NCBI GenBank assembly: GCA_965232015.1
Contig: OZ246946.1
Coordinates: 2,170,001-2,234,000 of the forward strand
Length of the DNA: 64,000 bases
Direction of reading: 5' to 3'
From: JAJEAO01 sp963667635
GTDB lineage: Bacteria > Acidobacteriota > Vicinamibacteria > Marinacidobacterales > Marinacidobacteraceae
Made by a program: the position numbers and the translations under genes. Of the stretch, positions 29,772-37,039 are shown one piece after another; positions within the stretch are counted from its first letter, which is position 1, and the number at the start of each line of letters is the position of its first letter. The notes under the pieces were generated by a model. That model searched no databases and was not told the DNA's origin. It saw only the letters and a list, made by a program, of their open reading frames with translations.

Positions 29772-30245
29772 GTGACCGACTTCACCGCAGCGCCAGCGCC
29801 GGTCGAGCAGATTCGCAGCGAGGCCACCGTGCGCCTCCGCGAGTTCATGCGCGAGCGGGGCCTCAAGAAGTCCCGCCAGCGAGGCCTCATCCTCGACGAG
29901 TTCCTCGGGATGGGGGGTCACGTCTCCGCCGACGACGTGCACGACCGCGTTCGACAGGTGGACGGCTCGATCGGGCGCACGACGGTGTACCGTGCGCTCC
30001 GACTCTTCTGCGACGCCGGGATCGCCTCCTCGATCGACCTGAAGGATGGCCTGACGCGCTTCGAACCGGCGCTCTCGCGGGACCACCACGACCACCTGAT
30101 CTGCGTCCGGTGCGGCCGGATCGACGAATTCGTGTCGCAGGAAGTGGAACGCATCCAGGAGGAGGCGGCGGCGGCTCACGGGTATCGCCTCGAGTGGCAC
30201 CGCCACCAGCTCTACGGCCGGTGCCCGTCCTGCCGCGAGTCCTGA
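29772..30245 (+). CDS. fur: Fur family metal-responsive regulator
   Basis: 157 residues from GTG 29772. The N-terminal winged helix includes LKKSRQRGLILDEFL and GRTTVYRALRLFCDAGI. The C-terminal dimerisation part has HHDHLICVRCG and YGRCPSCRES, two Cys-x2-Cys pairs for structural zinc, with HHDH as regulatory metal ligands. Likely an iron (Fur) or zinc (Zur) repressor; which metal cannot be told. It is divergent from larC across a 62-base gap. Confidence 0.88.
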   Translation: MTDFTAAPAPVEQIRSEATVRLREFMRERGLKKSRQRGLILDEFLGMGGHVSADDVHDRVRQVDGSIGRTTVYRALRLFCDAGIASSIDLKDGLTRFEPALSRDHHDHLICVRCGRIDEFVSQEVERIQEEAAAAHGYRLEWHRHQLYGRCPSCRES

Positions 30246-30258
30246 CCGGAGAGGCCGG

Positions 30259-30990
30259 TCACATCGCGCCCCCCTCCAGAAAGCTGTAGTAGCGCCCGGC
30301 GCCGGCGACCACGATGTGGTCCACGACCGGGATCCGCAGCAGGTCTCCGGCGTCGCACAGACGGCGATTCAGCGCCCGGTCGAAGCGCGACGGCGACGGA
30401 TCCCCGGACGGGTGGTTGTGAAACAGCACGAGGGAATCGGCGCCCCACTCGACGGCGAAACCGAACACCTCCCGGGGATGGACCGGCACCGAATCCCGGG
30501 ATCCGGTGGCGAGCACGCGGGCCCGGATGAGCCGGCCCCGGACATCGAGCGCGACCGCCCCGAACTCCTCGCGGGCGCCGTTGCCGAACCGGGCGGTCAA
30601 CCACGCCGCCATCCGCTCCGGCTCGACGAGCTGAACCGGCTCCGGCCGCTGGGGCGCAAGCGCCCGTCGTCCCAGTTCGAGGGCCGCCACGAGACGCACC
30701 AGCCGCACCCGGGTGAGTCCCGGCGCTCGCCCGGCGTGAGCGAGCGGCGCCTGCGCCAGCGGGAACAGACCTCCGGCCTCGGCGAGGATCCGCTGCGCCA
30801 GCGCCGCGGTCCCGGCGCCCAGCACCAGCCGGAGCAGTTCCTCCGGCTCGAGCGCGCGGGGCCCCTGTTCGAGGAGCCGTTCCGCCGCCGGGTCTCCCGG
30901 GCTCCGGCGACGGCGACGGAGCGCGGCGGCCGGAAGCGATCGGGGCGAAAAGGCCGGACGGCGGCGAGAGGAGCGGGAGGGTCGGGTCAA
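30259..30990 (-). CDS. radC: RadC family JAB/MPN-domain protein
   Basis: 243 residues from TTG 30990, overlapping the stop of the serine-hydrolase gene (TTGA). An N-terminal helix-hairpin-helix-like part precedes the JAB domain with LFHNHPSGDPSPSRFD, which supplies the His-x-His and downstream Asp zinc ligands, then DHIVVAGAGRYYSFLE. The N-terminal 35 residues are Arg-rich and low-complexity. The true role of RadC proteins is not settled. It is convergent with fur, 13 bases apart. Confidence 0.88.
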   Translation of the reverse strand: MTRPSRSSRRRPAFSPRSLPAAALRRRRRSPGDPAAERLLEQGPRALEPEELLRLVLGAGTAALAQRILAEAGGLFPLAQAPLAHAGRAPGLTRVRLVRLVAALELGRRALAPQRPEPVQLVEPERMAAWLTARFGNGAREEFGAVALDVRGRLIRARVLATGSRDSVPVHPREVFGFAVEWGADSLVLFHNHPSGDPSPSRFDRALNRRLCDAGDLLRIPVVDHIVVAGAGRYYSFLEGGAM

Positions 30991-32369
30991 CGGGCGCCGG
31001 GGTCCTCGACGCGGAGGGAGTGCGTGGAGTTCCCTGCTCTGGTGACCGTGAGCCCGGGGGCCGGCTCGCCGGGCGCCGCCGGCGGGTCGAAGCGGACCTC
31101 GGTGAACGGATCGCCCTCCGGATGGAACGCCCCGCCTTCCACCGGGACCAGCCGCCCGCCGAGTCCATGGAGCGACCCGTCCTCGAACCGCACCCGGAGT
31201 GGCGATCGGCCGGAGTCATAGACGCCGGCGAGCGCTTCGAGGACCTCCGGCGCGACTTCCACTTCCTCGATCCGGGGTTGCTCCTGGCCCAGCACGTGCC
31301 GGGCGATGCGGTTTTCGAGGACTCCCGGACGTCCGGCGCCGGAGTTCATCAGGACCGCGATCCCGAGCCGGGGCTCCGGATACCACGCGAGCTGGGCGCG
31401 GAAGCCGTTGATGCCGCCGCCGTGGGACACCTTGGCGAAACCGTGCTCCTCCGCGAGGCCGAGCCCGTACCCATAGGGCGCTTCCTCGCCGCTGACGAGG
31501 ACGCCCGGGGCGGTCATGCGCTCATAGCCGGCGGCGCTGACTGCTTCGCCTCCCACGAGCGCCCGCTGCCACCGAAGCAGGTCGAGGACGCTGGAACCGA
31601 GCGATCCGGCGGCATAGGGAAGCCGCATGCTGAGCGGGTCATCGTTCCGAAACCCGCCGTCCGACGCCAGCTCGTAGCCCTCGGCGCGGGAACGGACGAT
31701 CGGGTTGTTGTCGAGGTAGTGGGTGCTCTCCAGCCCGAGCGGCTCGAAGAAGCGGCGGCGCAGGAAATCGGTATAGGAGTCGCCGCTGAGCCGCTCGATC
31801 AAGACGCCGAGCAGGTAGTAGCCCGAGTTGTTGTACTGGTAGCGGTCGCCGGGTTCGAACTCGAACGGAGCCGAGCCGAACAGGTCCAGCATGGCCTCAT
31901 GGCCGAGATCGAGCCGCGACTGCGCCCAGAATTCCTCCATCTCGGTGTAGCCCTTGATGCCGGAGGTGTGGTTCAGCAGCCGCTCGACCGGGATCCGGAA
32001 CCCGGCGGTGTCGTAGTCCGGGAAGTGCTCGCGCAGGTCGGAGTCGAGGTCCAGCGTCCCGTCCTCGACGAGGAGGACGGTGGCGGCGGCGGTGAACTGC
32101 TTCGTCACCGACCCGATCCGGTACACCGTGTCGGCGGTGGCGGGGACGTCGTTTTCGAGATCCGCGAGACCGAACCCGTCGGCGAAGACGGGCTCGCCGT
32201 CGAGCTCGACCGCCACCGAAGCCCCCGGAGATGGACCCTCGCGGAGCGCGGTCTCGACGAGGGCGCGGATCCCCGGAGCCAGGGGATGCTCCGCCGGCTC
32301 GGGCGGACCTCCGCATCCGAAGGAAACAACGATCGGAAGGACGGCCGACGCGGGACGGAACCAGTTCAT
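30987..32369 (-). CDS. Beta-lactamase-fold serine hydrolase lipoprotein (class C-like / DUF-type esterase)
   Basis: 460 residues from ATG 32369. A short signal with a lipobox-like SFGC precedes the domain. Serine hydrolase motifs: Ser87-x-x-Lys90 (IGSVTKQF), Tyr-Asn-Asn (YQYNNSGY) and HGGGI in place of Lys-Thr-Gly. LLNHTSGIKGY is typical of the penicillin-binding-like esterase and peptidase group. The C-terminal ~100 residues form a separate beta-rich part (LAGVYDSGRSPLRVRFED). The substrate is unknown, and it need not be an antibiotic resistance enzyme. It is coupled to radC. Confidence 0.87.
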   Translation of the reverse strand: MNWFRPASAVLPIVVSFGCGGPPEPAEHPLAPGIRALVETALREGPSPGASVAVELDGEPVFADGFGLADLENDVPATADTVYRIGSVTKQFTAAATVLLVEDGTLDLDSDLREHFPDYDTAGFRIPVERLLNHTSGIKGYTEMEEFWAQSRLDLGHEAMLDLFGSAPFEFEPGDRYQYNNSGYYLLGVLIERLSGDSYTDFLRRRFFEPLGLESTHYLDNNPIVRSRAEGYELASDGGFRNDDPLSMRLPYAAGSLGSSVLDLLRWQRALVGGEAVSAAGYERMTAPGVLVSGEEAPYGYGLGLAEEHGFAKVSHGGGINGFRAQLAWYPEPRLGIAVLMNSGAGRPGVLENRIARHVLGQEQPRIEEVEVAPEVLEALAGVYDSGRSPLRVRFEDGSLHGLGGRLVPVEGGAFHPEGDPFTEVRFDPPAAPGEPAPGLTVTRAGNSTHSLRVEDPGAR

Positions 32370-32479
32370 CGCCGCGATCTTAGGGCGGACCGCCCGGGCC
32401 AAGCGAGATGGGCCATCCCCTCCCACACATCGCGTCCACGAGGCTGCCGGCGGGAAGGGCCGCCGGATACTCTCCCGCA

Positions 32480-32935
32480 ATGCGCAGCGTCCGTGTCGAA
32501 ACCCGGATCGAAGCTCCCGCCGAGCGCGTCTTCGCCCTGAGCACCGACATCCCCCGCTTCGGCGAGGTGGTCGGCGGCATCGAGCGGATCGAGCTGCTCA
32601 CCGACGGTCCGGTGGGGCCCGGAACCCGATGGAGGGAAACCCGGGTCATGCACGGCAGGAGAGCGACCGAGGAGATGGGCATCACCGCGTTCGACCCACC
32701 GCGAACCGTCACGATCGAGGCCGACTCGCACGGAGCGCACTACGTCTCCACCTACCACTTCACGCCGGAGGGCGGGGGCACCCGGGTCGCGCTGGAGTTC
32801 GCCGCGCACCCCCGGTCCCTCATGTCGCGGCTGATGACCGCCGTGCTCGGGCGGGTCATGTTGTCGAGTGTCCGGAAGGCGCTCGAGGCCGACCTCCGGG
32901 ATGTGAAGCGCGCCGCCGAAAACACGAATGCCTGA
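32480..32935 (+). CDS. SRPBCC family (polyketide cyclase-like) protein
   Basis: 151 residues from ATG 32480. Helix-grip fold pattern: VETRIEAPAERVFALSTDIPRFGEVV at the start, GTRWRETR in the middle and TRVALEFAAHP then a long C-terminal helix. The fold binds hydrophobic ligands; no specific function can be given. It overlaps the downstream acetyltransferase gene by 8 bases and is divergent from the serine hydrolase gene. Confidence 0.8.
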   Translation: MRSVRVETRIEAPAERVFALSTDIPRFGEVVGGIERIELLTDGPVGPGTRWRETRVMHGRRATEEMGITAFDPPRTVTIEADSHGAHYVSTYHFTPEGGGTRVALEFAAHPRSLMSRLMTAVLGRVMLSSVRKALEADLRDVKRAAENTNA

Positions 32936-33584
32936 TCCCCGGCGGGGAGCGGCTCCCCGCGGGTTCCGACCGATCCGGACCGAGCGGCTGGAGATCCGGG
33001 TGTTCCGGCTCTCCGATCTCCCCGATGTCCAGGAATACGCCGCCGACCCGCTCGTCACCCGCCATCTGCGATGGGGCCCGAATCGGGAGGACCAGACGTT
33101 CGCCTTCCTTCGGGAGGCGATCGCTCGGGGCCGGGCGCCCGAGTCGCGGAGCCTCGATCTGGCCGTCGTCGAGCGGAGCACCAGCCGCGTCTGCGGGGGC
33201 GTCGGCATCCACGGCCGCACGCCGGACAAGGTCGAGATCGGCTACGTGCTCGCCCGCCGGGCGTGGGGCCGCGGCTACGCGACCGAGGCGGTGCGGGCGG
33301 TGCTGCCGGTCGCCGCCGCGATCGGGGCGCGCGAGGTCTTCGCACTCGTACTCCCCGCCAACGGAGCGTCCGTCGGGGTCCTCCGACGCTGCGGATTCGA
33401 GCCGGTCCGGGACGCCGGCCCCTACGACGAGTGGCGGAGCGGAATGTGCGGCTCGGCGCAGGTGTTCCGGACGCCCACCGGTCGCTGGGCGCCGGGTTCC
33501 GGGCGCCTCACGGAGGTGCCCGGCCCGCGGCATCGGACAGCGCCGAAGCGCGGATCCGCCGGGCATTCCCGACCCGGATCGTGA
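32928..33584 (+). CDS. GNAT family N-acetyltransferase (RimJ/RimL-like)
   Basis: 218 residues. An acyl-CoA-binding core is visible: TERLEIRVFRLSDLPDVQEY, then EIGYVLARRAWGRGYATEAVRAVL with the Arg/Gln-x-x-Gly-x-Gly/Ala loop, and NGASVGVLRRCGFEPV. The protein runs about 40 residues past the usual end, and that basic tail is encoded where the gene overlaps the 3' end of selB by 77 bases on the opposite strand. The acceptor substrate is unknown. Confidence 0.85.
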   Translation: MPDPRRGAAPRGFRPIRTERLEIRVFRLSDLPDVQEYAADPLVTRHLRWGPNREDQTFAFLREAIARGRAPESRSLDLAVVERSTSRVCGGVGIHGRTPDKVEIGYVLARRAWGRGYATEAVRAVLPVAAAIGAREVFALVLPANGASVGVLRRCGFEPVRDAGPYDEWRSGMCGSAQVFRTPTGRWAPGSGRLTEVPGPRHRTAPKRGSAGHSRPGS

Positions 33585-35469
33585 CGCGTTCCCGGTCGAG
33601 CCATTCGAGCAGCGGGATGGCGTGCTTCCGGCTGAGCCCGAAGCGGTCCTTGAACCACCCCACATCCATCTCCCGCCGGACCGCTCCCCGGGCCACGACG
33701 GCGCGGCGCACCTCGGCGAGGTGGGTGGCGTCGAACGCCAGTTCCGGAGTGACGAGGACGGCGCGGCCTTCGTGCGCGAGCAGCCGGCGCAGGGCATCCA
33801 CCAGCAGGACGGAGGCTCCGACTTCCGCGGCGAGGTCGTTCAGGGTCGGCGGCGTGTAGCCGGAGCCTTCGAGCACCTGCGCGAGACCGTCCCGGACTTC
33901 CTTTTCGCGGGCGGTGAGCTCCACCCGGCGGTCAGCGGAGCGCACCGTGTCCCGGTCGCGTTCGAGCCTCCCGGCCGCGACCAGCCGGTCGAGCACGGCG
34001 TCGCAGACCCCGGCCGAGACGCCCGCCTCCTCGCGGAGCTGTTCGACCGGCATGCCGGGACGGAGCCGATGGGCGGATTCCCAGGCGGCGACCCGTTGGA
34101 GCAGGCGGTGTTCGAGACGCTCCACCGCGCCGGCGGCGAGGAGGGTGCGGCCCGGGCCGGTCGCCCCGCGTCCCCGGGACGCGACCGGGACGAGCTCCCC
34201 GGACTCGACGAGCCCGGAAACCAGCCGGCGCCCGCCCGCGGACCGGAGCCCGAGCCGCCGGGCGAGAACGGATTGGTCCAGACCGGCGGCGCCCGCTTCA
34301 TCGAGGAAGGCTCGGGCCGCCTCGACCGCATCGGCGCCCCGGAGCCTCTCGACGCGGCGCAGGGCGACGGCGCTACGGGGCGACCGCTTCGGCGGATTCG
34401 CATCCAGCACCCGCCCGCCACCAATCGTGATCACCGGGGAGTAGCGCCGGACGATGAACCGGTCCCGACGGAGAGCCACCAACGGCGCCTCGAGGCGAAG
34501 CTGGACGAGGCCCTTCTCGCCGGGGTCGAGCCGGGAGCGATCGCCGAGGAGGCGGACCCGGGCCAGCGCGACCGCGGTGCCGATGTGGACGTGCACCCGT
34601 TCCCCGTCGGCGACGGGCGCCGGAGCCCATCCGAGCACTTCGAGCGAGGCGTCGAGCATCGGAGCGAGACCCAACTCGCCCGGCGACCCGACCGCCGATC
34701 CCCGCTCGACCGCGAACCGGCTGCCGCCGGAGAGGTTGAGCGCCGTCCGTTGCCCCGCGAACGCCTGAGGCACCGGGTCTCCGTGCACCTGGATGCCGCG
34801 GACCCGGGCTCGCTGGCCGCCGGGGAGGACCTCGACGTCGTCACCGACGCGGACCCGTCCCGAGAAGAGCGTGCCGGTGACGACCACGCCGAAGCCGCGC
34901 ATGGTGAAGGCGCGATCCACCGGGAGCCGCAGCGGGCCGCCCCGGTCCCGGACGGCCGCAGTGGCCGCGGCGGCGGCCAGCGCCTGACGGAGCGCATCGA
35001 GCCCTGCTCCGGTGACGGAGGAGACCGGGACGATCGGCGCCGCCTCGAGCGGCGTACCTTCGAGGAGTTCGCGGGTCTCGAGCGTCGCCAGCTCGACGAA
35101 CTCGGGATCGTCGGCAAGGTCCACCCGACTGAGCGCCACCACGGCGGCCCGAACCCCGAGCAGGCGGCAGATCTCGACGTGCTCCCGGGTCTGCGGCATC
35201 ACCGACTCATCGGCGGCCACCACGAGGAGCATCACGTCGAACCCGGCGGCGCCCGCCAGCATGTTCCGGACGAAGCGCTCGTGCCCGGGGACGTCCACGA
35301 AGGCGTAGCGAAAGCCGCCGTCCTCGAGGTGGGCGAACCCGAGGTCCACGGTGATCCCGCGGGCCTTCTCCTCCTTGAGGCGATCGGGATCGGTGCCGGT
35401 GAGGGCGCGGACGAGCGAACTCTTGCCGTGGTCTATGTGGCCAGCGGTTCCGACCACGATGTCCCGCAC
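33508..35469 (-). CDS. selB: Selenocysteine-specific elongation factor SelB
   Basis: 653 residues from GTG 35469 (the open frame further upstream is translated repeat). EF-Tu-like GTPase with GTAGHIDHGKSS (G1), KARGITVDLGFAHL (G2), DVPGHERF (G3) and SRVD in place of the usual NKxD-like G4. Domains II and III follow. The C-terminal ~270 residues carry winged-helix repeats (LNDLAAEVGAS, FKDRFGLSRKHAIPLLEWLDR) that bind the SECIS hairpin. It delivers Sec-tRNA to UGA codons, so the organism should encode selenoproteins. selA, selC and selD are not in this window. Confidence 0.93.
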   Translation of the reverse strand: MRDIVVGTAGHIDHGKSSLVRALTGTDPDRLKEEKARGITVDLGFAHLEDGGFRYAFVDVPGHERFVRNMLAGAAGFDVMLLVVAADESVMPQTREHVEICRLLGVRAAVVALSRVDLADDPEFVELATLETRELLEGTPLEAAPIVPVSSVTGAGLDALRQALAAAAATAAVRDRGGPLRLPVDRAFTMRGFGVVVTGTLFSGRVRVGDDVEVLPGGQRARVRGIQVHGDPVPQAFAGQRTALNLSGGSRFAVERGSAVGSPGELGLAPMLDASLEVLGWAPAPVADGERVHVHIGTAVALARVRLLGDRSRLDPGEKGLVQLRLEAPLVALRRDRFIVRRYSPVITIGGGRVLDANPPKRSPRSAVALRRVERLRGADAVEAARAFLDEAGAAGLDQSVLARRLGLRSAGGRRLVSGLVESGELVPVASRGRGATGPGRTLLAAGAVERLEHRLLQRVAAWESAHRLRPGMPVEQLREEAGVSAGVCDAVLDRLVAAGRLERDRDTVRSADRRVELTAREKEVRDGLAQVLEGSGYTPPTLNDLAAEVGASVLLVDALRRLLAHEGRAVLVTPELAFDATHLAEVRRAVVARGAVRREMDVGWFKDRFGLSRKHAIPLLEWLDRERVTIRVGNARRIRASALSDAAGRAPP

Positions 35470-35497
35470 GGCGGCGATTATGTCGGGCGCGTCGAGG

Positions 35498-35875
35498 TAT
35501 GGAGCGCCGGTCTCCAGACCGGCACGGGCGACAGGGCAAGGTCGGTAGCCGTGCGCTCTCCGGAGCGGCACCGTATGGAGCGCCGGTCTCCAGACCGGCA
35601 CGGGCGACAGGGCAAGGTCGGTAACCGTGCGCTCTCCAGAGCGGCACCGTATGGAGCGCCGGTCTCCAGACCGGCACGGGCGACAGGGCAAGGTCGGTAA
35701 CCGTGCGCTCTCCAGAGCGGCACCGCATGGAGCGCCGGTCTCCAGACCGGCACGGGCGACAGGGCAAGGTCGGTAGCTGTGCCGCTCTGGAGAGCGGCGC
35801 TCCATACCGCCCGGCGCGACCACGGACCGCTGTGCCGCTCTGGAGAGCGGCGCTCCATAACGAGCGACGCTCCAT
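35498..35875. repeat. Four tandem 76-bp hairpin repeats plus inverted half-copies
   Basis: Units start at 35498, 35574, 35650 and 35726, exactly 76 bases apart and almost identical. Each holds two palindromes, CCGGTCTCCAGACCGG and GCTCTCCAGAGC (the first unit has CTCCGGAG). The fourth unit runs into two copies of GCCGCTCTGGAGAGCGGCGCTCCAT in the opposite sense. The array lies between selB and the divergent cyanophycinase-like gene and fills nearly all of this 457-base gap. The other family in the window (GACTGGAGTC) has the same CT-(CC/GG)-AG heart. Confidence 0.9.
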
Positions 35876-35926
35876 GGCGGCGGGATCGCACAGAATAGGG
35901 GAGCGATCCGCGGAGGGAACCCAACC

Positions 35927-36802
35927 ATGCCACGCACCCGACTCTTCCTGGCCTTCCTCGCCGTCAGCCTTCTCGGCGTAGCCGGAGCTGCAGCCCAGTT
36001 CCCCCAGCGCGGTCCCGACCGCGGGTCGCTCGTCATCGTCGGCGGCGCGCTTCGGGACGAGGCCATCCTCGAACGGTTCCTCGACCTCGCCGGGGGCCCG
36101 GACGCCCCCATCGTCATCATCCCGACCGCCGGCGGCGAAGAGGACTACGACGCGTGGTACGCCGGCGCGCGCCGGTTCCGCGAGCTCGGGGCGACAGACC
36201 TCACCGTGCTCCACACCTGGGACCGGGAGGAGGCCGACCAGGAGGACTTCGCGGCCCCGATCCGCCGGGCCCGGGGGGTCTGGTTCCCCGGCGGGCGCCA
36301 GTGGCGGCTGGTGGACGCCTACGCCGACACCGCCACCGAGCGGGAACTCCACGCCCTCCTCGAACGCGGGGGCGTGATCGGCGGCTCCTCGGCCGGGGCC
36401 ACGATCCAGGGCGAGTACCTGGCCCGGGGCGACACCAGCGGCAACACGATCATGATGGGTGACCACGAGGAGGGGTTCTCCTTCTTCCGGGGCGTGGCCA
36501 TTGATCAGCACCTCCTCGTCCGAAACCGCCACTTCGACCTCCTCGAGATCGTCGAGGCGCGTCCGGAACTGCTCGGGATCGGGATTGACGAGGACACCGC
36601 GATCGTGGTGCGCGGCGCCGGGTTCGAGGTCATCGGCCAGGGCTACGTCGCGATCTACGACAACACCCGGGTGCTCCCGAACGGCGGCGGGTTCTACTTC
36701 CTCCAGCCCGGAGATCGCTACGACCTGGAAACCCGCGAGCCCCTGCGGCGCCAGTTCGGCGGCGGGGCGTTCGCGACGACAGTGAAGAAGAAGCGGGACT
36801 GA
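35927..36802 (+). CDS. Exported cyanophycinase-like peptidase (family S51)
   Basis: 291 residues with a signal peptide (cleavage near GAAAQF). S51 features: LVIVGGALRDEAIL at the first strand, VIIPTAGG, WFPGGRQWRLVDA for the substrate loop, and GGSSAGA, with Ser155 as the likely nucleophile. VAIDQHLLVRNRHFDLL holds a probable catalytic His. Cyanophycinases hydrolyse cyanophycin to beta-Asp-Arg. A secreted form would use external polymer; no cyanophycin synthetase is seen here. It follows the 76-bp repeat array. Confidence 0.85.
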   Translation: MPRTRLFLAFLAVSLLGVAGAAAQFPQRGPDRGSLVIVGGALRDEAILERFLDLAGGPDAPIVIIPTAGGEEDYDAWYAGARRFRELGATDLTVLHTWDREEADQEDFAAPIRRARGVWFPGGRQWRLVDAYADTATERELHALLERGGVIGGSSAGATIQGEYLARGDTSGNTIMMGDHEEGFSFFRGVAIDQHLLVRNRHFDLLEIVEARPELLGIGIDEDTAIVVRGAGFEVIGQGYVAIYDNTRVLPNGGGFYFLQPGDRYDLETREPLRRQFGGGAFATTVKKKRD

Positions 36803-36845
36803 TCCGCGGAGCGATCGGCCCCGGCGGCGAGTCCCGGAGGAGCTC

Positions 36846-37039
36846 TAGCAGCCTGTGGACAAAGTCACGCGGCATTCGAGCGGCGATGCATCCCGGCTGA
36901 ACGCGCCCCTCCGCTTCGCTCCGGGGCGCTCTTCGTTGCGCATCGGTCGGAATACACCCGGTATTCCTCCCTCGCGCGCCTCGTCAGCCGGGCGCCTCGC
37001 CACTCTCGGTGCTCACGCGACTTCATCCACAGGCTGCTA
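36846..37039. repeat. 194-bp inverted-repeat element (MITE- or BIME-like)
   Basis: The ends are TAGCAGCCTGTGGACAAAG and its near-complement, and imperfect complementarity extends inward for about 70 bases. The interior holds a hairpin at 36903-36929 (GCGCCCC/GGGGCGC) and the near-perfect palindrome GGAATACACCCGGTATTCC at 36949-36967. It lies between the convergent cyanophycinase-like and ppx genes. The right end supplies the TAG stop codon of ppx. A solo copy of the 18-base end occurs at 7758-7775. No transposase is inside, so any mobility would be in trans. Confidence 0.75.

Noticed and set aside
35498..35875. CRISPR-like array (four 76-bp periodic units)
   Set aside because: Units are contiguous with no unique spacers and contain internal palindromes; no cas genes are nearby.
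35478..36120. Open frame extending selB upstream through the hairpin array
   Set aside because: The translated text is a repeat peptide (ERRSPERH, GDRRSIRCRSGE). SelB starts at GTG 35469 directly before its GTPase motif.
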